Shown: in pieces, positions 36,655 to 44,927 of the stretch
Numbering within the stretch: position 1 is the first letter of the stretch
How the letters are laid out: every line of letters begins with the position of its first letter
Assembly (NCBI GenBank): GCA_947451035.1
Contig: CANFXR010000014.1
Location: 1-44,927, forward strand
Length of the DNA stretch: 44,927 bases
Source: Burkholderiales bacterium
GTDB taxonomy: Bacteria; Pseudomonadota; Gammaproteobacteria; Burkholderiales; Burkholderiaceae_C
Direction: 5' to 3'
The notes under the pieces: model-generated
What the model was told of the DNA's origin: nothing
What the model saw: only the letters and a program-made list of their open reading frames with translations
Databases searched by the model: none
Made by a program: the position numbers and the translations under genes

Positions 36655-37899
36655 TCAGCCGAGCGACACGGATTCATTCCCACCCCCCGCGCGGCTGCCG
36701 TCGTCAAGGAACCTCATGGCTGGCGGTGGCGGAGCGCGCACGCGAAAGCTCTGCTCGCGCAGGTTGAAGGCGGCATTTCTGAGCACATCCCAGGCCGACA
36801 CGCGCGGCGGATCGGCCAGCGCCGCAGCGAAGTAGCCCGACAACTGACGCGCCACCACCTCCAGCGAGTAGCTCTCCACAACGAAGCGCCGCGAAAACTC
36901 CCCCAGCGAGCCATCAGTGCCCAGGCGCCCCGCGCTGGCCCGGATGGCCGCCTCCAAATTTGCGTTGGAAGCCGCGCCGTCGCCGATGCCGTAAAAGCCG
37001 GTGTAGTGAAAGCTCGCGGCCGTGTCCCGGGTGAACTCCCTGGCAAAGCCGCGCTCGCCCAGCACGACCAGCGGCTTGCCGTAGGCCAGCGCACGCAGCG
37101 CCGAGCTGCCCATGCCGAGCACGATGTCGGCCGCGGCATAAGCCGCCCGCGGGTCGCGCATCGCACCGGTCAGTGTGATTGCCTCGCGGCCCAGGTGATC
37201 GTTGACCTGCCCGGCCAACTGCGCGGTGCGCGAGCGCGCAGCACCGTCACCCACCAACAGCAGCCGCAGGGGCAGTTCGTGGCCGAGACTGCGCACCGCC
37301 TGCAGCGTGCGCCGCAGGCTCTCGCCCTTCATCGGATTTTCCAGCCTCGACACCGTGACCAGCGTGATCTGCTCGGGCGACACGGACCACTGAGCGCGGA
37401 AGTCGTCCGACTGCGTGTGCTCCATCGAGTTGATGCGCGTGTCCACCGGCGGCAGCAGCAGCAGCGAGCGCTTGCGGCCCGCCGCCTTCGCCTGGTCCAG
37501 CACCTCGGGCGTGCCGAAGGTGGTGTGCAGCGCCTTGGGCAGCCGCCGGGTGACCTGCATGCGCATGTCAGTCACGAACACCGGCAGACCCAGGGGCACA
37601 TGCGCGCCCCAGTAGGCGTCGATGCACGGCAAGATCTCCCAGACATGCAGCAAGTCGGGCTTTTCATCGCGGATGGCCTGGCGCAGGGCTCGCATGCGCC
37701 CCGGTGACGGCTGCGTGCGTGCGACCGGCGCCGGGATCAGCCGCAGCCCGTGATCGAGCACCATCTGCTGCATCGGACCGGGGGTTGCGAAGAACACCAC
37801 CTCGTGGCCGTGCAGATCACGCAACGCTGCCGCCAGTTCTATGGAATTGACCGTGGTGCCGCCGAGCACCAGATCGTGCAGGAACACAATGATTTTCAT
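36655..37899 (-). CDS. Family 4 glycosyltransferase
   Basis: This 414-residue GT-B enzyme begins MKIIVFLHDLVLGGTTVNSIELA, the usual start of GT4 proteins. The C-terminal domain has VTVSRLENPMKGESLRRTL, LLVGDGAARS, then AADIVLGMGSSALRALAYGKPLVVLG, where the normal glutamate pair of the E-x7-E motif is replaced, as in some divergent members. A C-terminal tail of about 40 residues is Pro/Gly-rich. The ATG overlaps the stop of the flippase gene (ATGA). Donor and linkage are unknown. It is in the middle of the polysaccharide operon. Confidence 0.87.
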   Translation of the reverse strand: MKIIVFLHDLVLGGTTVNSIELAAALRDLHGHEVVFFATPGPMQQMVLDHGLRLIPAPVARTQPSPGRMRALRQAIRDEKPDLLHVWEILPCIDAYWGAHVPLGLPVFVTDMRMQVTRRLPKALHTTFGTPEVLDQAKAAGRKRSLLLLPPVDTRINSMEHTQSDDFRAQWSVSPEQITLVTVSRLENPMKGESLRRTLQAVRSLGHELPLRLLLVGDGAARSRTAQLAGQVNDHLGREAITLTGAMRDPRAAYAAADIVLGMGSSALRALAYGKPLVVLGERGFAREFTRDTAASFHYTGFYGIGDGAASNANLEAAIRASAGRLGTDGSLGEFSRRFVVESYSLEVVARQLSGYFAAALADPPRVSAWDVLRNAAFNLREQSFRVRAPPPPAMRFLDDGSRAGGGNESVSLG

Positions 37900-39434
37900 G
37901 CGGGGGTCCCTAGTTGGAGAAGGCGCCTGATCGACGCTGGCAGGCGCTCGAAAAGCGTCAACTGAGCCAGCGTTCGCACAGAAAAGAAGGCACTGCAGGC
38001 GGTGGCAAACAGGCCCAGGGGAATGGCAACCCTGGCAGGCAAGGTCTGCAGTGCGACGAACACCGCCGTGATCAGAGACAGGAAGAACCACGCGGTTGCC
38101 GCATTCGTTGCGGTCCAGCGAAATCCGCTCAGCTGGCGCACGATGGGATAAATGATCAGCCCGTGGAACACGTTCGACCCCAGGAACGCGATGCCCGCCC
38201 CGGTGACGCCGAACGCATCCACACACCACCAGGTGAGCGTCACGTTCACGATCACCCAGGCCGCCTCGATCGAGAAGAACAGCACCTGCCGGTTCTTCGC
38301 CACCACCACATAGCCGATCGGCCAGTTCAGCACCCGCAGCGCCATGCCCAGACAGATCCAGCGCAGGGTCTCGACGGCCGGCATGAACTTCGCGCTGTAG
38401 AACAGCGTGAGCACCAGCGGCGCCACCACCAGGGTGAACAGCACGCCCGGCATCGCCAGCAGCAGGCTGACTTGCGCCTGCTCGTTGACCATCCGGTTGC
38501 ACGCCTCGTCGTCGTGCGCCACGCCGACCAGCCGCGGGTAGAAATCGGTGCCCAGCGACTGCAGCACGAAGCCGAGGTACAGCCCGCCCAGCGTCCAGGC
38601 GGCGTAATAGATGCCTGCGGCTTCCAGTCCGGAGTGCCGCAGCACGATGGTGCGAACCGCATAGGCCGCGCCGGTCATCAGCAGACCGCTGGCCATGAAG
38701 GCCAGTCCCAGCTTGAGCAGCGCCGCCGACTCGCTGGCCATTTGCGGCAGGCTCATCACCGGCTCGACCAGCTCGACCCTGCGGCTGAACCACCAAGAGG
38801 CGGCCAGCGCCACCATGGCCATCATCACCAGCGCGGGCGCCAGGCCATCGGTGCCCAGCGCGTACACCATCGGCACCGCGATGAGCGTGCCCATCAGCGC
38901 GCCGATCACCGACAGCCGCGCCATGTCGCCAATGCGGCGCAGTCCCTGCAAGAGCGCGCCCTGCCCGCCCGCCACCACGCTGAAGAACACGGCCGCACCG
39001 AGCCAGGCGATGGCCCCGGCGTGCCCGGTGTCGCCGAAGGTGAGCGCGGCCAGCGGGGCCGACAGCGCCACCAGCAGCACGGCGCCGAGCAGCCCGCACA
39101 GCAGCGAGGTGCGGCTGAGCACCCGGGCCACGTGCGCGATGCGCTGCGCATCGTGCGATCCGGCGGCCTCGGCGATCTGCCGCACGCCGCTGGCGTTGAG
39201 CCCCATCTGCGCGACGCTGCGCGCCAGGTCGCACACCTGCATGTAGGCGCTCAACACACCGTAGCCGGCCGGGTCGAGCAGCAAGGCCATCAGCTTGGTT
39301 CGCACCATGCCGATGCCGATGTTGATCGCCGAAGAGCCGCCGATCAGCGCCGACGACTTCAGGATCTCGCGGTGGCTTCGAGCGCCTTGCGGGAGCACCG
39401 GCACGGCGTCGCAGACTGCGGCCGGCTCAGGCAT
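37896..39434 (-). CDS. Wzx-like polysaccharide flippase (O-antigen translocase)
   Basis: This 512-residue inner-membrane protein of the MOP/polysaccharide-transporter superfamily has about 12-14 hydrophobic segments. It starts with a soluble 25-residue leader, then ILKSSALIGGSSAINIGIGMVRTKLMALLLDPAGYGVLS, which is the classic first helix pair of Wzx/WzxE-like translocases. Later segments such as LTLFYSAKFMPAVETLRWICLGMALRVLNWPIGYVVVAK are also typical of the O-antigen-translocase branch. It would move undecaprenyl-linked repeat units across the inner membrane. It overlaps both neighbours by a few bases. Confidence 0.9.
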   Translation of the reverse strand: MPEPAAVCDAVPVLPQGARSHREILKSSALIGGSSAINIGIGMVRTKLMALLLDPAGYGVLSAYMQVCDLARSVAQMGLNASGVRQIAEAAGSHDAQRIAHVARVLSRTSLLCGLLGAVLLVALSAPLAALTFGDTGHAGAIAWLGAAVFFSVVAGGQGALLQGLRRIGDMARLSVIGALMGTLIAVPMVYALGTDGLAPALVMMAMVALAASWWFSRRVELVEPVMSLPQMASESAALLKLGLAFMASGLLMTGAAYAVRTIVLRHSGLEAAGIYYAAWTLGGLYLGFVLQSLGTDFYPRLVGVAHDDEACNRMVNEQAQVSLLLAMPGVLFTLVVAPLVLTLFYSAKFMPAVETLRWICLGMALRVLNWPIGYVVVAKNRQVLFFSIEAAWVIVNVTLTWWCVDAFGVTGAGIAFLGSNVFHGLIIYPIVRQLSGFRWTATNAATAWFFLSLITAVFVALQTLPARVAIPLGLFATACSAFFSVRTLAQLTLFERLPASIRRLLQLGTPA

Positions 39435-40581
39435 CGACGCACCTGCGCTCGCACGCCCTCAACAGCGACATGACCACATGCACCTGCTCGGCCGGTGTCA
39501 TGCCCGGGTACAGCGGCAGCAGCACCCGGCGGTCCTGCGCGCGCTCCGAATTCTTCAGCGCATGACGGCGTGGCAGGGTCGACGAGGCAGGCTCGCGGTG
39601 GGCGCACATGATCCCGCGCCGCGTGCTGATGCCCGCGTCGAGCAGCGCTTGCATCACCTCGCGCTGATCGCAGTGCGCGGGCAGGCCCACGCTGTAGCTC
39701 TGCCAGTTGGAGCGCGCCCAGTGCGGCTCTTCGGGACGCTCAAGGTCGGGCTCGGCGCACAGCAGCTCGTGGTAGTACAGCGCCAGCGCACGCCGCTCCT
39801 CGAGGATGGCCGGCAGGCGCTTCAACTGCTCGCGCCCGACCGCCGCCTGGATGTCGGTCATGCGGTAGTTGAAGCCGACCTCGGGGTACGTCTCGAAGAT
39901 CACCTGGCTCGAGCCGTGTCGCTCGCTGGCCGGCACGCTCATGGAGTGCTGGCGCAGCAGCCGGAATCGCTGGTCCCATTCGGCATGGCGCGTGGTGATC
40001 ATGCCGCCGTCGCCGGTGCTGATGACCTTGCGCGGGTGGAACGAAAAGCACGCCGCATCGCCGCGCGGCGCGCCGACTTTTTCCCAGTCCCCGTTCCAGC
40101 GCACTTCGCTGCCGATGGCGCACGCCGCGTCCTCGATCACCGGCAGCGAGTGCCGTCTGGCGATCGGCAGGATGTGCCGCAGGTCGCACGGCATGCCGAT
40201 CTGGTGCACGCACAGGATGGCGCGGGTGCGCGCGGTGATGGCCGACTCGATCTGCGTGGCGTCGAGGTTGAAGGTGACCGACTCCACATCGATGAACACC
40301 GGCACCGCGCCCAGGTAGCGGATCGAGTTGGCCGTGGCGATGTACGAGTGGCTCACCGTGATCACCTCGTCGCCCGCCTTCACGCCGGCGGCGATCAGCG
40401 CCAGGTGCAGCGCGGTGGTGCAGTTCGACACCGCCGCGGCGTGCGGTGCGCCCACGTAGTCGGCGAATTCCTTCTCGAAGGCCGCCACCTCGGGACCCTG
40501 CGTGGTCCAGCCGCTGCGGATCACGCGGCCGGCGGCCTCGGCCTCGGCATCACCCATCACGGGTCTGGAGATCGGGATCAT
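39427..40581 (-). CDS. DegT/DnrJ/EryC1/StrS family sugar aminotransferase
   Basis: This 384-residue PLP-dependent enzyme transfers an amino group to a keto-sugar nucleotide. N-terminal IPISRPVMGDAEAEAAGRVIRSGWTTQGPEV is the family start. The PLP aldehyde-binding lysine is in CFSFHPRKVISTGDGG (Lys185), after EDAACAIGS, and the SNCTTALHLAL loop binds the phosphate. The usual substrates are dTDP- or UDP-4-keto sugars, so the repeat unit probably contains an amino sugar made de novo. It is coupled to the epimerase gene (ATGA overlap) and to the flippase (8-base overlap). Its precise sugar cannot be given. Confidence 0.92.
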   Translation of the reverse strand: MIPISRPVMGDAEAEAAGRVIRSGWTTQGPEVAAFEKEFADYVGAPHAAAVSNCTTALHLALIAAGVKAGDEVITVSHSYIATANSIRYLGAVPVFIDVESVTFNLDATQIESAITARTRAILCVHQIGMPCDLRHILPIARRHSLPVIEDAACAIGSEVRWNGDWEKVGAPRGDAACFSFHPRKVISTGDGGMITTRHAEWDQRFRLLRQHSMSVPASERHGSSQVIFETYPEVGFNYRMTDIQAAVGREQLKRLPAILEERRALALYYHELLCAEPDLERPEEPHWARSNWQSYSVGLPAHCDQREVMQALLDAGISTRRGIMCAHREPASSTLPRRHALKNSERAQDRRVLLPLYPGMTPAEQVHVVMSLLRACERRCVDA

Positions 40582-41558
40582 GCGCACACCACTTCGGCAC
40601 GGTTGGCAAACCACCACACGACGAGCTGGCTCAGCCCCTCGTGCAGCCCCGTGCGGGAGCGAAAGCCCAGCAGCCGCTCGGCCTTTTCGGTCGAGGCCAG
40701 CCGGCGCGACACCGGATTGACGCTGCGCTCGGGGCCGTGCTCGGGCACCAGACCGTGCGCGTCCATCACCGTGAGCAAGGCGCTGGCGAGCTCGCCCAGC
40801 GACGTCTCGGTGCCGCTGGCCACGTTGAACACCTCGTCCTCGCAATCGGCCAGCAACGCGGCCACATTGGCACGCGCCACATCGTCGATGTAGACGAAAT
40901 CCATCGTCTGCAAGCCGTCGCCCAGGATCAGCGGCGGCTGGCCGTTGGCGATGCGCTCCATCCAGCGGATCAGCACCTCGGTGTACTTGCCGTGGATGTC
41001 CATGCGCGGGCCGTACACATTGAAGTAGCGCATCGCCACGTAAGGCAGCCCGTACATCGCGTGGTACGAGCGCAGCAGGCCTTCGAGCATCACCTTGCTC
41101 GCGCCGTACCAGGTGCGGTTGTTGTACGGGTGGTGGTCTTCGCGGGTCGGAAAGCTGTCGGCCAAGCCGTAGACCGACGCCGACGAGGCCGCCACCACGC
41201 GTTGGACGCCAGCCAGCCGCGCGGCTTCGACCACGTTGAAGCTGCCGTCGCACATCACCTTGAGCGCTTCGCGCGGCTCGGCTGCGCACGCGGTGATGCG
41301 CAGCGCGGCCAGGTGGATCACCGCGTCCATGCCGCGCGTGACGCGCTCGATGGCGGGCACATCGGCGATGTCGCCCTCGATGAAACTCACCCGCGGGTCG
41401 GTCAGCGAGCGCTCGACGTTGGCCAGCCGGCCGCGCACCAGGTTGTCGAAGATCACGATCTGCCCGCACGCGTGCTCGCGCAGCAGGAGTTCGATGGTGG
41501 ACGAGCCGATCAGGCCCGCTCCGCCGGTGACAAGAATTCTTGCGCCATTGATGTTCAT
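40578..41558 (-). CDS. NAD-dependent epimerase/dehydratase (extended SDR)
   Basis: The 326-residue Rossmann enzyme has the NAD-binding GGAGLIGS motif (residues 12-19), VIHLAALRITACA and the catalytic SASVYG / YGASK pair with the Tyr-x3-Lys of extended short-chain dehydrogenases. The substrate region includes RYFNVYGPRMD and DFVYIDDVARAN. It resembles UDP-glucose/UDP-N-acetylglucosamine 4-epimerases and related dehydratases, so it probably prepares the sugar nucleotide used by the aminotransferase or by one of the glycosyltransferases. The ATG at 41558 (MNINGARILVTGG) is well placed. It overlaps the aminotransferase start by four bases. Confidence 0.91.
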   Translation of the reverse strand: MNINGARILVTGGAGLIGSSTIELLLREHACGQIVIFDNLVRGRLANVERSLTDPRVSFIEGDIADVPAIERVTRGMDAVIHLAALRITACAAEPREALKVMCDGSFNVVEAARLAGVQRVVAASSASVYGLADSFPTREDHHPYNNRTWYGASKVMLEGLLRSYHAMYGLPYVAMRYFNVYGPRMDIHGKYTEVLIRWMERIANGQPPLILGDGLQTMDFVYIDDVARANVAALLADCEDEVFNVASGTETSLGELASALLTVMDAHGLVPEHGPERSVNPVSRRLASTEKAERLLGFRSRTGLHEGLSQLVVWWFANRAEVVCA

Positions 41559-41617
41559 GCCGTGGGGTCCGGTTGCACTGGGGGGGTTGAGGAAGAAGTC
41601 ATGGCTGGCGAGCGCGG

Positions 41618-42811
41618 CTAGACCGCACCCTCGCAGTGCACAACGACGCGCACCGTGCGCGCGAGCAGGCCGAGGTCGGTGGCGAGCGAACACTCGCGGA
41701 TGTAGCGCAGGTCCATGCGCACCATCTCGTCGAAACTCACGCGGCTGCGCCCTTCGACCTGCCACAGGCCGGTGATGCCGGGCTTGACGCTCAGGATGCG
41801 GCGCAGGTGCCACGGCTGGTACTGGGCCAGTTCGTAGGGCAGCGGCGGGCGCGGGCCGACCAGGCTCATGTCGCCCTTGAGCACGTTGAACAGCTGCGGC
41901 AGCTCGTCCAGGCTGGTGCGCCGGATGAAGCGCCCCACCCGGGTCACGCGCGGATCGGCCTTGATCTTGTAGAGCACGGGTTCGGCGTCGCCGGCCGGCA
42001 CCGGCTCGGCGGCCGACTTGATCAGGTTGGCCACGAACTCGCGGTGGATGGCGTCGTTGCCACCGGTCACCATCGAGCGGAACTTGTAGAAGGTGAACGG
42101 CGCGCCGCCCTTGCCCACGCGGATCTGCCTGAAGATGACCGGCCCGCGCGAGCCCACAGCCACGGCCAGCGCCACCGCGAGCATCACCGGCGACAGCACG
42201 ATCAGCGCGAACAGCGCGCCCACCACATCGAGCGTGCGCTTGAGCGCATAGCCAGCCGCGCGGTCTGCCGTCTCGGTCGCGATGAACGGCTCGAACACCT
42301 GCGGCACTTCGATGCCTTGCGCGATGCTGTCGAACAGGTCGTCCGGGAAGGTCGCCACGTTCATCGTGAACGGCAGGTCGCCGGCCTGCCGACTGACCTT
42401 GCGCAGCAAGCTGCGCGTGCCGGACTCGTCGGTGTCGGGGCACAGCACCGCCACCACGCCATCGCCGGCGCGACCGACGAGGTCGGTCTCGCGCTTGACG
42501 GCGCACAGCGACTCGAGCAGCCGATCGACCTGCAATGCACCGCGCTGGTTGCGCTCGGGCAGATGGAACATCGCCAGCGACAAAGAGGTGCGGGCGCGCT
42601 CGGCGCGCCGCTTTTCGCGGTGCAACTGCGCCAGGAACTCGTCGAAGCCGACCACCTCGCCCAGCGCGTGTGGATCGGCCGAACGCACTGCGTCGCCACT
42701 GCTGAGCGAGCGGGCGCCGGGCCCCGTTGGCGGCTGCGAATCTCGATGGCCGGCCGTGGCTGGCAGCGCCGCTCCCGAAGCAGAAATCAGTCGTTCTTCC
42801 ATGGGATCCAT
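41618..42811 (-). CDS. Initiating sugar transferase with degenerate GGDEF-like N-terminal domain
   Basis: The 397-residue protein is a bacterial-sugar-transferase (WcaJ/RfbP-type) that loads the first sugar phosphate onto undecaprenyl phosphate. The catalytic part (about 188-397) has [18 protein letters not shown], the membrane-helix start, then [24 protein letters not shown] and the signature [26 protein letters not shown]. Residues about 55-160 look like a GGDEF-family fold that has lost its active site: [40 protein letters not shown] where GGDEF would be, and [10 protein letters not shown]. The usual four-helix CoA-binding N-domain is absent. ATGs at 42811 and 42802 are both possible. It is the first gene of the minus-strand operon. 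Confidence 0.9.
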   Translation of the reverse strand: MDPMEERLISASGAALPATAGHRDSQPPTGPGARSLSSGDAVRSADPHALGEVVGFDEFLAQLHREKRRAERARTSLSLAMFHLPERNQRGALQVDRLLESLCAVKRETDLVGRAGDGVVAVLCPDTDESGTRSLLRKVSRQAGDLPFTMNVATFPDDLFDSIAQGIEVPQVFEPFIATETADRAAGYALKRTLDVVGALFALIVLSPVMLAVALAVAVGSRGPVIFRQIRVGKGGAPFTFYKFRSMVTGGNDAIHREFVANLIKSAAEPVPAGDAEPVLYKIKADPRVTRVGRFIRRTSLDELPQLFNVLKGDMSLVGPRPPLPYELAQYQPWHLRRILSVKPGITGLWQVEGRSRVSFDEMVRMDLRYIRECSLATDLGLLARTVRVVVHCEGAV

Positions 42812-42826
42812 TGCAAGGGTTTGGCG

Positions 42827-42860
42827 TGTTTTCCGATTGAGAAGACTCAATCGGAAAACA
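42827..42860. promoter_or_regulatory. Perfect 15-bp inverted repeat between divergent polysaccharide operons
   Basis: TGTTTTCCGATTGAG (42827-42841) and CTCAATCGGAAAACA (42846-42860) are exact reverse complements with a four-base loop, AAGA. It lies 16 bases before the sugar-transferase ATG and 64 bases before the chain-length ATG, in the only region that can hold the promoters of both operons. Its A/T-rich arms stand out in GC-rich DNA. It could be an operator for a dimeric regulator controlling both directions, or a stable hairpin in the 5' leader. No T tract follows, so terminator is unlikely. Confidence 0.75.
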
Positions 42861-42923
42861 ACTGTCTTCGCGTCCACTGAAGTCGAACCCAACGCGACTC
42901 CATCAACCCACGGCGAACGCAAC

Positions 42924-44483
42924 ATGACTCACACACCACACGAACAATTCGCACAGGTCCAGCGCTGGATGCGGCTGGTGGCAAGGCGTCGCTGGCTGGT
43001 GTTGGGTGTCGGCGGCGCGACCGCCGTGGCCTGCGCGATCGGCGTGGCCTCGATATCGGAACGCTTCGAGGCCAGCGCGCGCATCTATGTCGACACGCAA
43101 ACGGTGCTCAAGCCGTTGATGGCCAACCTCGCCTACCAGCCCGACATCGATCAGCGCGTGGGCATGCTGGCGCGCACGCTGATCTCGCGACCCAACATCG
43201 AACTGCTCGTGCAGCGCCCCGAGCTCGATTTCGACCTGTCCGACCCGAACGAGACCAACGCGCTGGTGTCGAGCCTGATGCGCCGGATCCACATCACGCC
43301 CACGCCGTCGGGCAACCTGTACGACATCACCTACCGCGGCAGCAGCCCCGAGGGCGCGCAGAGTCTGGTCGAGGCCACGCTGGACCTGTTCGTGCACGCG
43401 GGTGCGAACGCCAAGAAGGTCGACTCGCAAGAAGCCGGTCGTTTCATCGAAGCGCAGATCCACACCTATTCGGACAAGCTGGCCGAGGTCGAAGGACGCC
43501 TGAAGGACTTCAGGATTCGCAACTTCGGCATGGCCGGTGTGAGCAATCAGGACTACTTCGGTCGCATCTCGGCGCTCACCGAGCAGGTCAGCCGGCTCAA
43601 TGCCGAGTTGTTGGCCGCGCAGCACACGCGTGACGCCTACCGGCGCGAGCTCGGATTCGACGGGACGGTGCCCGCTGGCGACACCCCCGCCGACAGCGTC
43701 GCCGCGCCCAGCGAGATCGAACTGAGGGCGCTCGATCAGCGCAAGCGGCTCGACGACCTGCTCGGGCGCTACACCGAAGAGCACCCCGACGTGGTCGCCA
43801 CGCGGCGGCTCATCGAGCAGCTCGATGCCGAAGCGCGCGAGGCGCCCGCGCCGCTGGCGAAGGCCCCGGTGCGCGCGAGCAGCGAGGCGGCCTGGGCAGC
43901 CCGCCAGCAGTTGCGCCTCGCGCTGGCCGAGGCCGAGTCCCGGGTGGCCTCGCTGCAGGTGCAGCGTGCCACGCAGGCCGCGCAGCTCGACGACGTGCGC
44001 GCCAAGGCCGAGCGGGTGCCGCAAGTCGAGGCCGAGAACGCGCAGCTCAACCGCGACTACGAAATCATCCGCACCACCTACGACTCGATGGTCGCGCGGC
44101 GCGAGTCGGCCGCGCTGGGCGTCAAGCTCGACGAGTCGTCGCAGCTGGCCGAGTTCAGGGTGGTCGAGCCGCCGCGCGCGTCGGCCGTGCCGGCCGCGCC
44201 GACCCGGCTGCAACTGGCCATCGCGGCCGTGCTGCTGTCGATCGGCATGGGTGTGGGCGCGGCGCTGCTGGCCGACTTCATGGCGCCCACCGTCGTCGAA
44301 GCGTCGGTCTTGCGCCGGCTGACCGGGCGTCCCGTGCTGGGCACCGTGTCGGTGTTCACCACCCCCGACAGCCAGCTCGCCAGGCGCCTGGGCGAACGGC
44401 GCTTCGCCGCCGCGCTGGCCTCGCTGATCGCGCTGCAGTCGCTGTGGCTGGCCTGGATTGCCTTCAACCCCTCCCTGAACTGA
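42924..44483 (+). CDS. Polysaccharide chain-length determinant (PCP, XrtA/PEP-CTERM-associated type)
   Basis: This 519-residue inner-membrane protein controls polymer length and works with the tyrosine kinase. It has an N-terminal membrane helix (WLVLGVGGATAVACAIG, about residues 25-45), the Wzz-like region FEASARIYVDTQTVLKPLMANLAYQPDIDQRVGML, a long coiled-coil periplasmic part (about 170-400), and a second helix (LAIAAVLLSIGMGVGAALLA, about 430-450). The wording YVDTQTVL and the MLARTLISRPN stretch match the exosortase-A-associated group (TIGR03007 type) more than classic Wzz/Wzc. The ATG at 42924 is the first credible start. The kinase gene follows after 8 bases. Confidence 0.92.
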   Translation: MTHTPHEQFAQVQRWMRLVARRRWLVLGVGGATAVACAIGVASISERFEASARIYVDTQTVLKPLMANLAYQPDIDQRVGMLARTLISRPNIELLVQRPELDFDLSDPNETNALVSSLMRRIHITPTPSGNLYDITYRGSSPEGAQSLVEATLDLFVHAGANAKKVDSQEAGRFIEAQIHTYSDKLAEVEGRLKDFRIRNFGMAGVSNQDYFGRISALTEQVSRLNAELLAAQHTRDAYRRELGFDGTVPAGDTPADSVAAPSEIELRALDQRKRLDDLLGRYTEEHPDVVATRRLIEQLDAEAREAPAPLAKAPVRASSEAAWAARQQLRLALAEAESRVASLQVQRATQAAQLDDVRAKAERVPQVEAENAQLNRDYEIIRTTYDSMVARRESAALGVKLDESSQLAEFRVVEPPRASAVPAAPTRLQLAIAAVLLSIGMGVGAALLADFMAPTVVEASVLRRLTGRPVLGTVSVFTTPDSQLARRLGERRFAAALASLIALQSLWLAWIAFNPSLN

Positions 44484-44491
44484 GAGATGCC

Positions 44492-44927
44492 ATGGACAAC
44501 ATCAACAGCTCCGACAACGTCGTGGCCAGCCTGCCCCCCGGAGCCAGACCCGTCGGCCCGCGTGCGGCGCCCACGCTGGCGCAAGTCGAAACGCAACTGC
44601 GCAAGCCGAGCGACGAGCGCGGCGTGGTGCCCACGCGCGCGCACCTCGACCTGCCCGGTCTCGAGCGCAACGGCAAGCTGGTGTCGCTGTCGCGCCGCTC
44701 GGTGCTGTCCGAGACCTTCCGGCAGATCAAGCGTCCGCTGCTGATGAACGCGCGCCAGCGCCGCTCGCCGGTGCAGCGCGCCACGCTGATCATGGTCACC
44801 AGCGCGCTGCCCGGCGAGGGCAAGACCTTCGTCGCGGCCAACCTCGCGATGAGCCTGGCCGCCGAGATCGACACCTCGGTGCTGCTGGTCGATGCCGACG
44901 TGATCCGCCCCGCCCTGCTCACCCGGC
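44492..44927 (+). CDS. Tyrosine autokinase (BY-kinase), XrtA-associated, 3' end outside window
   Basis: The visible 145 residues comprise a disordered N-terminus, then LSRRSVLSETFRQIKRPLLMNARQR, a strand MVTSALPGEGKTFVAANLAM with Walker A (about residues 112-119), and LLVDADVIRPALLTR with the Walker A' aspartates. These match the cytoplasmic kinase partner of the chain-length protein in exosortase-A loci (TIGR03018 type), which phosphorylates its own C-terminal tyrosines; those residues are beyond the edge. The ATG at 44492 follows a GAGAG site; another ATG at 44487 is out of frame. It is in an operon with the chain-length gene. Confidence 0.92.
   Translation, partial: MDNINSSDNVVASLPPGARPVGPRAAPTLAQVETQLRKPSDERGVVPTRAHLDLPGLERNGKLVSLSRRSVLSETFRQIKRPLLMNARQRRSPVQRATLIMVTSALPGEGKTFVAANLAMSLAAEIDTSVLLVDADVIRPALLTR

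Overview
The window looks like chromosomal DNA of a high-GC betaproteobacterium of the order Burkholderiales (Comamonadaceae / Leptothrix-Rubrivivax-like). I infer this from the protein sequences (PpsA with a divergent PpsR, an rpsU-yqeY pair, TRAP binding protein, DarP, PmbA, PEP-CTERM/exosortase-type exopolysaccharide genes) and from the compact, GC-rich coding style. No database search was possible. I saw no tRNA, rRNA, CRISPR array, insertion sequence or phage module.

The left half (1-21.5 kb) is mostly housekeeping. It holds a partial SYLF-domain gene, an AcuI-type reductase, an NlpC/P60 hydrolase, a molybdenum-cofactor operon moaA-mobA-moeA (with mogA further on, behind darP), a MaoC-like hydratase, ppsA with its regulator ppsR on the opposite strand, a HI0933-type flavoprotein, rpsU with a recognisable promoter and terminator, yqeY, a small rhodanese/phosphatase-like protein, a TRAP transporter (dctQM facing dctP), pmbA, cysE, a PEP-CTERM protein gene of visibly lower GC, trmJ and suhB.

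From 21.5 to 25.0 kb lie two adjacent large proteins that I cannot assign to any family. They are the best candidates for something undescribed, and both may be incomplete.

The right part (25.1 kb to the end) is an exopolysaccharide locus of the type that accompanies exosortase A (XrtA/PEP-CTERM systems). It has an outer-membrane export lipoprotein, two secreted proteins (a lectin-like/Ala-Pro-linker/Fn3 protein and a parallel beta-helix protein), then a tightly coupled minus-strand operon of eleven genes. In order of transcription these are an initiating sugar transferase with a degenerate GGDEF-like N-terminus, an NAD-dependent epimerase, a DegT-type aminotransferase, a Wzx-like flippase, a GT4 glycosyltransferase, a GT8-GT4 fusion, a polysaccharide deacetylase, two GT2 glycosyltransferases, a Wzy/ligase-like membrane protein and a glycosyltransferase-methyltransferase fusion. 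Divergent from it are the chain-length determinant and the tyrosine autokinase, which runs off the window. A perfect 15-bp inverted repeat sits between the two divergent transcription units.

Together these genes describe a Wzx/Wzy-type pathway: lipid-linked repeat assembly, flipping, polymerisation, length control by a PCP/BY-kinase pair, and export, with secreted proteins that could bind or trim the glycan. The exosortase itself is not in the window; it is expected to the right of the kinase. The PEP-CTERM protein at 18.8-19.5 kb is one likely client.
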